A stretch of DNA of 64,000 nt from Allacma fusca (Eukaryota; Arthropoda; Collembola; Symphypleona; Sminthuridae): positions 23,880,654 through 23,944,653 of the forward strand of contig OX359250.1 in assembly GCA_947179485.1 (NCBI GenBank), read 5' to 3'. The notes under the pieces were generated by a model. The model made no database searches, was not told where the DNA came from, and saw nothing but the letters and a program-made list of their open reading frames with translations. The position numbers and the translations under genes were made by a program. This document shows, piece by piece, positions 24,293-38,356 of this stretch. Position 1 is the stretch's first letter, and the number at the start of each line of letters is the position of its first letter.

Positions 24293-27200
24293 TTTGAAAC
24301 TTCAATTTGAAACTGCAATTTGAAACTGCAATTTGAAACTGCAATTTGAAACTGATATTTGAAACTGCAATTTGAAACTGCAATTTGAAACTGCAATTTG
24401 AAACTGCAATTTGAAACTGCAATTTGAAACTGCAATTTGAAACTGCAATTTGAAACTGCAATTTGAAACTGCAATTTGAAACTGCAATTTGAAACTGCAA
24501 TTTGAAACTGCAATTTGAAACTGCAATATGAAACTGCAATTTGAAACTGATATTTGAAACTGCAATTTGAAACTGCAATTTGAAACTGCAATTTGAAACT
24601 GCAATTTGAAACTGCAATTTGAAACTGCAATTTGAAACTGCAATTTGAAACTGCAATTTGAAACAGCAATTTGAAACTGCAATTTGAAACTGCAATTTGA
24701 AACTGCAATTTGAAACTGCAATTTGAAACTGCAATTTGAAACTGCAATTTGAAACTGTAATTTGAAACTGCAATTTGAAACTGCAATTTGAAACTGCAAT
24801 TTGAAACTGCAATTTGAAACTGCAATTTGAAACTGCAATTTGAAACTGCAATTTGAAACTGCAATTTGAAACTGCAATTTGAAACTGTAATTTGAAACTG
24901 CAATTCGAAACTGCAATTTGAAACTGCAATTTGAAACTGCAATTTGAAACTGCAATTTGAAACTGCAATTTGAAACTGCAATTTGAAACTGCAATTTGAA
25001 ACTGTAATTTGAAACTGCAATTTGAAACTGCAATTTGAAACTGCAATTTGAAACTGCAATTTGAAACTGCAATTTGAAACTGCAATTTGAAACTGCAATT
25101 TGAAACTGCAATTTGAAACTGCAATTTGAAACTGCAATTTGAAACTGTAATTTGAAACTGCAATTCGAAACTGCAATTTGAAACTGCAATTTGAAACTGC
25201 AATTTGAAACTGCAATTTGAAACTGCAATTTGAAACTGCAATTTGAAACTGCAATTTGAAACTGCAATTTGAAACTGCAATTTGAAACTGCAATTTGAAA
25301 CTTCAATTTGAAACTGCAATTTGAAACTGCAATTTGAAACTGCAATTTGAAACTGCAATTTGAAACTGCAATTTGAAACTGCAATTTGAAACTTCAATTT
25401 GAAACTGCAATTTGAAACTGCAATTTGTGACTGCAATTTGAAACTGCAATTTGAAACTGCAATTTGAAACTGCAATTTGAAACTGCAATTTGAAACTGCA
25501 ATTTGAAACTGCAATTTGAAACTGCAATTTGAAACTGCAATTTGAAACTTCAATTTGAAACTGCAATTTGAAACTGCAATTTGAAACTGCAATTTGAAAC
25601 TTCAATTTGAAACTGCAATTTGAAACTGCAATTTGAAACTGCAATTTGAAACTGCAATTTGAAACTGCAATTTGAAACTGCAATTTGAAACTGCAATTTG
25701 AAACTGCAATTTGAAACTTCAATTTGAAACTGCAATTTGAAACTGCAATTTGAAACTGCAATTTGAAACTTCAATTTGAAACTGCAATTTGAAACTGCAA
25801 TTTGAAACTGCAATTTGAAACTTCAATTTGAAACTGCAATTTGAAACTGCAATTTGAAACTGCAATTTGAAACTGCAATTTGAAACTGCAATTTGAAACT
25901 GCAATTTGAAACTGCAATTTGAAACTGCAATTTGAAACTGCAATTTGAAACTGCAATTTGAAACTGCAATTTGAAACTGCAATTTGAAACTGCAATTTGA
26001 AACTGCAATTTGAAACTGCAATTTGAAACTGCAATTTGAAACTGTAATTTGAAACTGCAATTTGAAACTGCAATTTGAAACTGCAATTTGAAACTGCAAT
26101 TTGAAACTGCAATTTGAAACTGCAATTTGAAACTGCAATTTGAAACTGCAATTTGAAACTGCAATTTGAAACTGTAATTTGAAACTGCAATTCGAAACTG
26201 CAATTTGAAACTGCAATTTGAAACTGCAATTTGAAACTGCAATTTGAAACTGCAATTTGAAACTGCAATTTGAAACTGCAATTTGAAACTGCAATTTGAA
26301 ACTGCAATTTGAAACTGCAATTTGAAACTTCAATTTGAAACTGCAATTTGAAACTGCAATTTGAAACTGCAATTTGAAACTGCAATTTGAAACTGCAATT
26401 TGAAACTGCAATTTGAAACTGCAATTTGAAACTTCAATTTGAAACTGCAATTTGAAACTGCAATTTGAAACTGCAATTTGAAACTTCAATTTGAAACTGC
26501 AATTTGAAACTGCAATTTGAAACTTCAATTTGAAACTGCAATTTGAAACTGCAATTCGAAACTGCAATTTGAAACTGCAATTTGAAACTGCAATTTGAAA
26601 CTGCAATTTGAAACTGCAATTTGAAACTGCAATTTGAAACTTCAATTTGAAACTGCAATTTGAAACTGCAATTTGAAACTTCAATTTGAAACTGCAATTT
26701 GAAACTGCAATTTGAAACTGCAATTTGAAACTGCAATTTGAAACTGCAATTTGAAACTGCAATTTGAAACTGCAATTTGAAACTTCCATTTGAAACTGCA
26801 ATTTGAAACTGCAATTTGAAACTGCAATTTGAAACTGCAATTTGAAACTGATATTTGAAACTGCAATTTGAAACTGCAATTTGAAACTGCAATTTGAAAC
26901 TGCAATTTGAAACTGCAATTTGAAACTGCAATTTGAAACTGCAATTTGAAACTGCAATTTGAAACTGCAATTTGAAACTGCAATTTGAAACTGCAATTTG
27001 AAACTGCAATATGAAACTGCAATTTGAAACTGATATTTGAAACTGCAATTTGAAACTGCAATTTGAAACTGCAATTTGAAACTGCAATTTGAAACTGCAA
27101 TTTGAAACTGCAATTTGAAACTGCAATTTGAAACTGCAATTTGAAACTGCAATTTGAAACTGCAATTTGAAACTGCAATTTGAAACTGCAATTTGAAACT

Positions 27201-28036
27201 GCAATTTGAAACTGCAATTTGAAACTGCAATTTGAAACTGTAATTTGAAACTGCAATTTGAAACTGCAATTTGAAACTGCAATTTGAAACTGCAATTTGA
27301 AACTGCAATTTGAAACTGCAATTTGAAACTGCAATTTGAAACTGCAATTTGAAACTGCAATTTGAAACTGCAATTTGAAACTGCAATTTGAAACTGCAAT
27401 TTGAAACTGTAATTTGAAACTGCAATTCGAAACTGCAATTTGAAACTGCAATTTGAAACTGCAATTTGAAACTGCAATTTGAAACTGCAATTTGAAACTG
27501 CAATTTGAAACTGCAATTTGAAACTGCAATTTGAAACTGCAATTTGAAACTGCAATTTGAAACTTCAATTTGAAACTGCAATTTGAAACTGCAATATGAA
27601 ACTGCAATTTGAAACTGCAATTTGAAACTGCAATTTGAAACTGCAATTTGAAACTTCAATTTGAAACTGCAATTTGAAACTGCAATTTGTGACTGCAATT
27701 TGAAACTGCAATTTGAAACTGCAATTTGAAACTGCAATTTGAAACTGCAATTTGAAACTGCAATTTGAAACTGCAATTTGAAACTGCAATTTGAAACTGC
27801 AATTTGAAACTGCAATTTGAAACTTCAATTTGAAACTGCAATTTGAAACTGCAATTTGAAACTGCAATTTGAAACTTCAATTTGAAACTGCAATTTGAAA
27901 CTGCAATTTGAAACTGCAATTTGAAACTGCAATTTGAAACTGCAATTTGAAACTGCAATTTGAAACTGCAATTTGAAACTGCAATTTGAAACTGCAATTT
28001 GAAACTGCAATTTGAAACTGCAATTTGAAACTGCAA
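24003..28036. repeat. About 4-kb block, copy 1
   Basis: Landmarks repeat downstream: GATA doublets followed by CTTC (24,094 and 28,475, offset 4,381), then GTGACTGC (25,427 and 29,418, offset 3,991), TTCGAA and ACTGTAAT pairs (offset 3,991), then CAATATG plus GTGACTGC (27,689 and 31,667, offset 3,978). The offset falls by 390 (30 units) and then 13 (1 unit), so the second copy lost whole units. Confidence 0.82.
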
Positions 28037-28383
28037 TTTGAAACTTCAATTTGAAACTGCAATTTGAAACTGCAATTTGAAACTGCAATTTGAAACTGCA
28101 ATTTGAAACTGCAATTTGAAACTTCAATTTGAAACTGCAATTTGAAACTGCAATTTGAAACTGCAATTTGAAACTGCAATTTGAAACTGCAATTTGAAAC
28201 TGCAATTTGAAACTGATATTTGAAACTGCAATTTGAAACTGCAATTTGAAACTGCAATTTGAAACTGCAATTTGAAACTGTAATTTGAAACTGATATTTG
28301 AAACTGCAATTTGAAACTGCAATTTGAAACTGCAATTTGAAACTGCAATTTGAAACTGCAATTTGAAACTGCAATTTGAAACT

Positions 28384-31300
28384 TCAATTTGAAACTGCAA
28401 TTTGAAACTGCAATTTGAAACTGCAATTTGAAACTGCAATTTGAAACTGCAATTTGAAACTGCAATTTGAAACTGATATTTGAAACTGATATTTGAAACT
28501 GCAATTTGAAACTTCAATTTGAAACTGCAATTTGAAACTGCAATTTGAAACTGCAATTTGAAACTGATATTTGAAACTGCAATTTGAAACTGCAATTTGA
28601 AACTGCAATTTGAAACTGCAATTTGAAACTGCAATTTGAAACTGCAATTTGAAACTGCAATTTGAAACTGCAATTTGAAACTGCAATTTGAAACTGCAAT
28701 TTGAAACTGCAATTTGAAACTGCAATTTGAAACTGCAATTTGAAACTGCAATTTGAAACTGCAATATGAAACTGCAATTTGAAACTGATATTTGAAACTG
28801 CAATTTGAAACTGCAATTTGAAACTGCAATTTGAAACTGCAATTTGAAACTGCAATTTGAAACTGCAATTTGAAACTGCAATTTGAAACTGCAATTTGAA
28901 ACTGCAATTTGAAACTGCAATTTGAAACTGCAATTTGAAACTGCAATTTGAAACTGCAATTTGAAACTGCAATTTGAAACTGCAATTTGAAACTGTAATT
29001 TGAAACTGCAATTTGAAACTGCAATTTGAAACTGCAATTTGAAACTGCAATTTGAAACTGCAATTTGAAACTGCAATTTGAAACTGCAATTTGAAACTGC
29101 AATTTGAAACTGCAATTTGAAACTGCAATTTGAAACTGTAATTTGAAACTGCAATTCGAAACTGCAATTTGAAACTGCAATTTGAAACTGCAATTTGAAA
29201 CTGCAATTTGAAACTGCAATTTGAAACTGCAATTTGAAACTGCAATTTGAAACTGCAATTTGAAACTGCAATTTGAAACTGCAATTTGAAACTTCAATTT
29301 GAAACTGCAATTTGAAACTGCAATTTGAAACTGCAATTTGAAACTGCAATTTGAAACTGCAATTTGAAACTGCAATTTGAAACTTCAATTTGAAACTGCA
29401 ATTTGAAACTGCAATTTGTGACTGCAATTTGAAACTGCAATTTGAAACTGCAATTTGAAACTGCAATTTGAAACTGCAATTTGAAACTGCAATTTGAAAC
29501 TGCAATTTGAAACTGCAATTTGAAACTGCAATTTGAAACTTCAATTTGAAACTGCAATTTGAAACTGCAATTTGAAACTGCAATTTGAAACTTCAATTTG
29601 AAACTGCAATTTGAAACTGCAATTTGAAACTGCAATTTGAAACTGCAATTTGAAACTGCAATTTGAAACTGCAATTTGAAACTGCAATTTGAAACTGCAA
29701 TTTGAAACTTCAATTTGAAACTGCAATTTGAAACTGCAATTTGAAACTGCAATTTGAAACTTCAATTTGAAACTGCAATTTGAAACTGCAATTTGAAACT
29801 GCAATTTGAAACTTCAATTTGAAACTGCAATTTGAAACTGCAATTTGAAACTGCAATTTGAAACTGCAATTTGAAACTGCAATTTGAAACTGCAATTTGA
29901 AACTGCAATTTGAAACTGCAATTTGAAACTGCAATTTGAAACTGCAATTTGAAACTGCAATTTGAAACTGCAATTTGAAACTGCAATTTGAAACTGCAAT
30001 TTGAAACTGCAATTTGAAACTGCAATTTGAAACTGTAATTTGAAACTGCAATTTGAAACTGCAATTTGAAACTGCAATTTGAAACTGCAATTTGAAACTG
30101 CAATTTGAAACTGCAATTTGAAACTGCAATTTGAAACTGCAATTTGAAACTGCAATTTGAAACTGTAATTTGAAACTGCAATTCGAAACTGCAATTTGAA
30201 ACTGCAATTTGAAACTGCAATTTGAAACTGCAATTTGAAACTGCAATTTGAAACTGCAATTTGAAACTGCAATTTGAAACTGCAATTTGAAACTGCAATT
30301 TGAAACTGCAATTTGAAACTTCAATTTGAAACTGCAATTTGAAACTGCAATTTGAAACTGCAATTTGAAACTGCAATTTGAAACTGCAATTTGAAACTGC
30401 AATTTGAAACTGCAATTTGAAACTTCAATTTGAAACTGCAATTTGAAACTGCAATTTGAAACTGCAATTTGAAACTTCAATTTGAAACTGCAATTTGAAA
30501 CTGCAATTTGAAACTTCAATTTGAAACTGCAATTTGAAACTGCAATTTGAAACTGCAATTTGAAACTGCAATTTGAAACTGCAATTTGAAACTGCAATTT
30601 GAAACTGCAATTTGAAACTGCAATTTGAAACTTCAATTTGAAACTGCAATTTGAAACTGCAATTTGAAACTTCAATTTGAAACTGCAATTTGAAACTGCA
30701 ATTTGAAACTGCAATTTGAAACTGCAATTTGAAACTGCAATTTGAAACTGCAATTTGAAACTGCAATTTGAAACTTCCATTTGAAACTGCAATTTGAAAC
30801 TGCAATTTGAAACTGCAATTTGAAACTGCAATTTGAAACTGATATTTGAAACTGCAATTTGAAACTGCAATTTGAAACTGCAATTTGAAACTGCAATTTG
30901 AAACTGCAATTTGAAACTGCAATTTGAAACTGCAATTTGAAACTGCAATTTGAAACTGCAATTTGAAACTGCAATTTGAAACTGCAATTTGAAACTGCAA
31001 TATGAAACTGCAATTTGAAACTGATATTTGAAACTGCAATTTGAAACTGCAATTTGAAACTGCAATTTGAAACTGCAATTTGAAACTGCAATTTGAAACT
31101 GCAATTTGAAACTGCAATTTGAAACTGCAATTTGAAACTGCAATTTGAAACTGCAATTTGAAACTGCAATTTGAAACTGCAATTTGAAACTGCAATTTGA
31201 AACTGCAATTTGAAACTGCAATTTGAAACTGTAATTTGAAACTGCAATTTGAAACTGCAATTTGAAACTGCAATTTGAAACTGCAATTTGAAACTGCAAT

Positions 31301-32053
31301 TTGAAACTGCAATTTGAAACTGCAATTTGAAACTGCAATTTGAAACTGCAATTTGAAACTGCAATTTGAAACTGCAATTTGAAACTGTAATTTGAAACTG
31401 CAATTCGAAACTGCAATTTGAAACTGCAATTTGAAACTGCAATTTGAAACTGCAATTTGAAACTGCAATTTGAAACTGCAATTTGAAACTGCAATTTGAA
31501 ACTGCAATTTGAAACTGCAATTTGAAACTGCAATTTGAAACTTCAATTTGAAACTGCAATTTGAAACTGCAATATGAAACTGCAATTTGAAACTGCAATT
31601 TGAAACTGCAATTTGAAACTGCAATTTGAAACTTCAATTTGAAACTGCAATTTGAAACTGCAATTTGTGACTGCAATTTGAAACTGCAATTTGAAACTGC
31701 AATTTGAAACTGCAATTTGAAACTGCAATTTGAAACTGCAATTTGAAACTGCAATTTGAAACTGCAATTTGAAACTGCAATTTGAAACTGCAATTTGAAA
31801 CTTCAATTTGAAACTGCAATTTGAAACTGCAATTTGAAACTGCAATTTGAAACTTCAATTTGAAACTGCAATTTGAAACTGCAATTTGAAACTGCAATTT
31901 GAAACTGCAATTTGAAACTGCAATTTGAAACTGCAATTTGAAACTGCAATTTGAAACTGCAATTTGAAACTTCAATTTGAAACTGCAATTTGAAACTGCA
32001 ATTTGAAACTTCAATTTGAAACTGCAATTTGAAACTGCAATTTGAAACTGCAA
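28384..32053. repeat. About 4-kb block, copy 2
   Basis: This is the downstream partner of 24,003-28,036 with the same series of GATA, CAATATG, ACTGTAAT, TTCGAA and GTGACTGC variants. It is shorter by 31 units in total, taken out at two or more places in exact unit steps. The left limit is approximate. Confidence 0.82.
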
Positions 32054-32530
32054 TTTGAAACTTCAATTTGAAACTGCAATTTGAAACTGCAATTTGAAAC
32101 TGCAATTTGAAACTTCAATTTGAAACTGCAATTTGAAACTGCAATTTGAAACTGCAATTTGAAACTGCAATTTGAAACTGCAATTTGAAACTGCAATTTG
32201 AAACTGCAATTTGAAACTGCAATTTGAAACTGCAATTTGAAACTGCAATTTGAAACTGCAATTTGAAACTGCAATTTGAAACTGCAATTTGAAACTGCAA
32301 TTTGAAACTGCAATTTGAAACTGCAATTTGAAACTGCAATTTGAAACTGCAATTTGAAACTGCAATTTGAAACTGCAATTTGAAACTGCAATTTGAAACT
32401 GTAATTTGAAACTGCAATTTGAAACTGCAATTTGAAACTGCAATTTGAAACTGCAATTTGAAACTGCAATTTGAAACTGCAATTTGAAACTGCAATTTGA
32501 AACTGCAATTTGAAACTGCAATTTGAAACA

Positions 32531-33699
32531 GTAATTTAAAACTGCAATTCGAAACTGCAATTTGAAACTGCAATTTGAAACTGCAATTTGAAACTGCAAT
32601 TTGAAACTGCAATTTGAAACTGCAATTTGAAACTGCAATTTGAAACTGCAATTTGAAACTGCAATTTGAAACTGCAATTTGAAACTTCAATTTGAAACTG
32701 CAATTTGAAACTGCAATTTGAAACTGCAATTTGAAACTGCAATTTGAAACTGCAATTTGAAACTGCAATTTGAAACTGCAATTTGAAACTTCAATTTGAA
32801 ACTGCAATTTGAAACTGCAATTTGAAACTGCAATTTGAAACTTCAATTTGAAACTGCAATTTGAAACTGCAATTTGAAACTTCAATTTGAAACTGCAATT
32901 TGAAACTGCAATTTGAAACTGCAATTTGAAACTGCAATTTGAAACTGCAATTTGAAACTGCAATTTGAAACTGCAATTTGAAACTTCAATTTGAAACTGC
33001 AATTTGAAACTGCAATTTGAAACTGCAATTTGAAACTTCAATTTGAAACTGCAATTTGAAACTGCAATTTGAAACTGCAATTTGAAACTGCAATTTGAAA
33101 CTGCAATTTGAAACTGCAATTTGAAACTGCAATTTGAAACTTCCATTTGAAACTGCAATTTGAAACTGCAATTTGAAACTGCAATTTGAAACTGCAATTT
33201 GAAACTGCAATTTGAAACTGCAATTTGAAACTGCAATTTGAAACTGCAATTTGAAACTGCAATTTGAAACTGCAATTTGAAACTTCAATTTGAAACTGCA
33301 ATTTGAAACTGCAATTTGAAACTGCAATTTGAAACTTCAATTTGAAACTGCAATTTGAAACTGCAATTTGAAACTGCAATTTGAAACTGCAATTTGAAAC
33401 TGCAATTTGAAACTGCAATTTGAAACTGCAATTTAAAACTTCAATTTCAAACTGCAATTTGAAACTGCAATTTGAAACTGCAATTTGAAACTTCAATTTG
33501 AAACTGCAATTTGAAACTGCAATTTGAAACTGCAATTTGAAACTTCAATTTGAAACTGCAATTTGAAACTTCAATTTGAATTACAATTTGAATTACAATT
33601 TGAAACTGCAATTTGAAACTGCAATTTGAAATTGCAATTTGAAACTGCAATTTGAAACTGCAATTTGAATTACAATTTGAAACTTCAATCTGAAACTTC
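32531..33699. repeat. Block E copy 1 (to cassette end)
   Basis: It starts at a double variant, GTAATTTAAAAC (G6 to A after C13 to T), next to TTCGAA at about 32,549. It passes CTTCCATTTG near 33,141 and the pair AATTTAAAAC plus AATTTCAAAC near 33,432-33,450, and ends in a shortened 121-bp cassette at 33,578. The same series is found 3,608 bp downstream. Confidence 0.82.
33578..33699. repeat. 121-bp short cassette
   Basis: It lacks the internal CTTC, plain, CTTC and one 12-bp unit (51 bp, three 13s and one 12), so the third 12-bp unit leads directly to CTTC and CAATCTG. It is the first cassette after the 10.8-kb domain. Confidence 0.87.
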
Positions 33700-34568
33700 A
33701 ATTTGAAACTTCAATTTGAAACTGCAATTTGAAACTGCAATTTGAAACTGCAATTTGAAACTTCAATTTGAAACTGCAATTTGAAACTGCAATTTGAAAC
33801 TGCAATTTGAAACTGCAATTTGAAACTGCAATTTGAAACTGCAATTTGAAACTGCAATTTGAAACTGCAATTTGAAACTGCAATTTGAAACTGCAATTTG
33901 AAACTGCAATTTGAAACTGCAATTTGAAACTTCAATTTGAAACTGCAATTTGAAACTGCAATTTGAAACTGCAATTTGAAACTGCAATTTGAAACTGCAA
34001 TTTGAAACTGCAATTTGAAACTGCAATTTGAAACTGCAATTTGAAACTTCAATTTGAAACTGCAATTTGAAACTGCAATTTGAAACTGCAATTTGAAACT
34101 TCAATTTGAAACTGCAATTTGAAACTGCAATTTGAAACTGCAATTTGAAACTTCAATTTGAAACTGCAATTTGAAACTGCAATTTGAAACTGCAATTTGA
34201 AACTGCAATTTGAAACTGCAATTTGAAACTGCAATTTGAAACTGCAATTTGAAACTGCAATTTGAAACTGCAATTTGAAACTGCAATTTGAAACTGCAAT
34301 TTGAAACTGCAATTTGAAACTGCAATTTGAAACTGCAATTTGAAACTGCAATTTGAAACTGCAATTTGAAACTGCAATTTGAAACTGCAATTTGAAACTG
34401 CAATTTGAAACTGCAATTTGAAACTGCAATTTGAAACTGCAATTTGAAACTGTAATTTGAAACTGCAATTTGAAACTGCAATTTGAAACTGCAATTTGAA
34501 ACTGCAATTTGAAACTGCAATTTGAAACTGCAATTTGAAACTGCAATTTGAAACTGCAATTTGAAACT

Positions 34569-35243
34569 GTAATTTAAAACTGCAATTCGAAACTGCAATT
34601 TGAAACTGCAATTTGAAACTGCAATTTGAAACTGCAATTTGAAACTGCAATTTGAAACTGCAATTTGAAACTGCAATTTGAAACTGCAATTTGAAACTGC
34701 AATTTGAAACTGCAATTTGAAACTTCAATTTGAAACTGCAATTTAAAACTGCAATTTGAAACTGCAATTTGAAACTGCAATTTGAAACTGCAATTTGAAA
34801 CTGCAATTTGAAACTGCAATTTGAAACTTCAATTTGAAACTGCAATTTGAAACTGCAATTTGAAACTGCAATTTGAAACTTCAATTTGAAACTGCAATTT
34901 GAAACTGCAATTTGAAACTGCAATTTGAAACTGCAATTTGAAACTGCAATTTGAAACTGCAATTTGAAACTGCAATTTAAAACTTCAATTTCAAACTGCA
35001 ATTTGAAACTGCAATTTGAAACTGCAATTTGAAACTTCAATTTGAAACTGCAATTTGAAACTGCAATTTGAAACTGCAATTTGAAACTTCAATTTGAAAC
35101 TGCAATTTGAAACTTCAATTTGAATTACAATTTGAATTACAATTTGAAACTGCAATTTGAAACTGCAATTTGAAATTGCAATTTGAAACTGCAATTTGAA
35201 ACTGCAATTTGAATTACAATTTGAAACTTCAATCTGAAACTTC
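34569..35243. repeat. Block E copy 2 (internally deleted)
   Basis: The left landmark GTAATTTAAAAC is at 34,569 (2,038 bp from copy 1), but the right landmarks and cassette (35,122) are only 1,544 bp from theirs. The copy has therefore lost 494 bp, exactly 38 units of 13, including the CTTCCATTTG landmark. Confidence 0.82.
35122..35243. repeat. 121-bp short cassette
   Basis: Same short form as 33,578, offset 1,544. Confidence 0.87.
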
Positions 35244-36138
35244 AATTTGAAACTTCAATTTGAAACTGCAATTTGAAACTGCAATTTGAAACTGCAATTT
35301 GAAACTTCAATTTGAAACTGCAATTTGAAACTGCAATTTGAAACTGCAATTTGAAACTGCAATTTGAAACTGCAATTTGAAACTGCAATTTGAAACTGCA
35401 ATTTGAAACTGCAATTTGAAACTGCAATTTGAAACTGCAATTTGAAACTGCAATTTGAAACTGCAATTTGAAACTGCAATTTGAAACTGCAATTTGAAAC
35501 TGCAATTTGAAACTGCAATTTGAAACTTCAATTTGAAACTGCAATTTGAAACTGCAATTTGAAACTGCAATTTGAAACTGCAATTTGAAACTGCAATTTG
35601 AAACTGCAATTTGAAACTGCAATTTGAAACTGCAATTTGAAACTTCAATTTGAAACTGCAATTTGAAACTGCAATTTGAAACTGCAATTTGAAACTTCAA
35701 TTTGAAACTGCAATTTGAAACTGCAATTTGAAACTGCAATTTGAAACTTCAATTTGAAACTGCAATTTGAAACTGCAATTTGAAACTGCAATTTGAAACT
35801 GCAATTTGAAACTGCAATTTGAAACTGCAATTTGAAACTGCAATTTGAAACTGCAATTTGAAACTGCAATTTGAAACTGCAATTTGAAACTGCAATTTGA
35901 AACTGCAATTTGAAACTGCAATTTGAAACTGCAATTTGAAACTGCAATTTGAAACTGCAATTTGAAACTGCAATTTGAAACTGCAATTTGAAACTGCAAT
36001 TTGAAACTGCAATTTGAAACTGTAATTTGAAACTGCAATTTGAAACTGCAATTTGAAACTGCAATTTGAAACTGCAATTTGAAACTGCAATTTGAAACTG
36101 CAATTTGAAACTGCAATTTGAAACTGCAATTTGAAACT

Positions 36139-37307
36139 GTAATTTAAAACTGCAATTCGAAACTGCAATTTGAAACTGCAATTTGAAACTGCAATTTGAA
36201 ACTGCAATTTGAAACTGCAATTTGAAACTGCAATTTGAAACTGCAATTTGAAACTGCAATTTGAAACTGCAATTTGAAACTGCAATTTGAAACTTCAATT
36301 TGAAACTGCAATTTGAAACTGCAATTTGAAACTGCAATTTGAAACTGCAATTTGAAACTGCAATTTGAAACTGCAATTTGAAACTGCAATTTGAAACTTC
36401 AATTTGAAACTGCAATTTGAAACTGCAATTTGAAACTGCAATTTGAAACTTCAATTTGAAACTGCAATTTGAAACTGCAATTTGAAACTTCAATTTGAAA
36501 CTGCAATTTGAAACTGCAATTTGAAACTGCAATTTGAAACTGCAATTTGAAACTGCAATTTGAAACTGCAATTTGAAACTGCAATTTGAAACTTCAATTT
36601 GAAACTGCAATTTGAAACTGCAATTTGAAACTGCAATTTGAAACTTCAATTTGAAACTGCAATTTGAAACTGCAATTTGAAACTGCAATTTGAAACTGCA
36701 ATTTGAAACTGCAATTTGAAACTGCAATTTGAAACTGCAATTTGAAACTTCCATTTGAAACTGCAATTTGAAACTGCAATTTGAAACTGCAATTTGAAAC
36801 TGCAATTTGAAACTGCAATTTGAAACTGCAATTTGAAACTGCAATTTGAAACTGCAATTTGAAACTGCAATTTGAAACTGCAATTTGAAACTTCAATTTG
36901 AAACTGCAATTTGAAACTGCAATTTGAAACTGCAATTTGAAACTTCAATTTGAAACTGCAATTTGAAACTGCAATTTGAAACTGCAATTTGAAACTGCAA
37001 TTTGAAACTGCAATTTGAAACTGCAATTTGAAACTGCAATTTAAAACTTCAATTTCAAACTGCAATTTGAAACTGCAATTTGAAACTGCAATTTGAAACT
37101 TCAATTTGAAACTGCAATTTGAAACTGCAATTTGAAACTGCAATTTGAAACTTCAATTTGAAACTGCAATTTGAAACTTCAATTTGAATTACAATTTGAA
37201 TTACAATTTGAAACTGCAATTTGAAACTGCAATTTGAAATTGCAATTTGAAACTGCAATTTGAAACTGCAATTTGAATTACAATTTGAAACTTCAATCTG
37301 AAACTTC
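36139..37307. repeat. Block E copy 3
   Basis: The full-length copy follows copy 1 at an offset of 3,608 throughout: GTAATTTAAAAC at 36,139, CTTCCATTTG near 36,749, AATTTCAAAC near 37,055 and the 121-bp cassette at 37,186. Confidence 0.83.
37186..37307. repeat. 121-bp short cassette
   Basis: Same short form as 33,578, offset 3,608. The short form is confined to the three block E copies, so the 51-bp loss predates their duplication. Confidence 0.87.
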
Positions 37308-38183
37308 AATTTGAAACTTCAATTTGAAACTGCAATTTGAAACTGCAATTTGAAACTGCAATTTGAAACTTCAATTTGAAACTGCAATTTGAAACTGCAA
37401 TTTGAAACTGCAATTTGAAACTGCAATTTGAAACTGCAATTTGAAACTGCAATTTGAAACTGCAATTTGAAACTGCAATTTGAAACTGCAATTTGAAACT
37501 GCAATTTGAAACTGCAATTTGAAACTGCAATTTGAAACTGCAATTTGAAACTGCAATTTGAAACTGATATTTGAAACTGATATTTGAAACTGCAATTTGA
37601 AACTGCAATTTGAAACTGCAATTTGAAACTGCAATTTGAAACTGTAATTTGAAACTGCAATTCGAAACTGCAATTTGAAACTGCAATTTGAAACTGCAAT
37701 TTGAAACTGCAATTTGAAACTGCAATTTGAAACTGCAATTTGAAACTGCAATTTGAAACTGCAATTTGAAACTGCAATTTGAAACTGCAATTTGAAACTG
37801 CAATTTGAAACTGCAATTTGAAACTTCAATTTGAAACTGCAATTTGAAACTGCAATTTGAAACTGCAATTTGAAACTGCAATTTGAAACTGCAATTTGAA
37901 ACTGCAATTTGAAACTTCAATTTGAAACTGCAATTTGAAACTGTAATTTGAAACTGCAATTTGAAACTGCAATTTGAAACTGCAATTTGAAACTGCAATT
38001 TGAAACTGCAATTTGAAACTGCAATTTGAAACTGCAATTTGAAACTTCAATTTGAAACTGCAATTTGAAACTGCAATTTGAAACTGCAATTTGAAACTTC
38101 AATTTAAAACTGCAATTTGAAACTGCAATTTGAAACTGCAATTTGAAACTTCAATTTGAAACTGCAATTTGAAACTTCAATTT

Positions 38184-38356
38184 GAATTACAATTTGAATT
38201 ACAATTTGAAACTGCAATTTGAAACTGCAATTTGAAATTGCAATTTGAAACTGCAATTTGAAACTGCAATTTGAATTACAGTTTGAAACTTCAATTTGAA
38301 ACTGCAATTTGAAACTTCAATTTGAATTACAATTTGAAACTTCAATCTGAAACTTC
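38184..38356. repeat. 172-bp cassette, TTACAG form
   Basis: Reference length and order with TTACAG. An AATTTAAAAC unit lies upstream near 38,105. Confidence 0.88.

Larger units (their letters stand above)
22787..33577. repeat. 10.8-kb domain of strict 13-bp register, no 12-bp units
   Basis: I found no TTTGAATTACAA unit and no irregular-length unit between about 22,787 and 33,577, although such units occur every few hundred to few thousand bases elsewhere. Copies inside it are offset by exact multiples of 13: 845 (65 units), 3,978 (306), 3,991 (307) and 4,381 (337). CTTC units often lie 52 bp apart, for example at about 25,718, 25,770 and 25,822. GATA units are dense at 22,890-24,560. GTGACTGC variants occur at 25,427, 27,689, 29,418 and 31,667. 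Confidence 0.85.
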
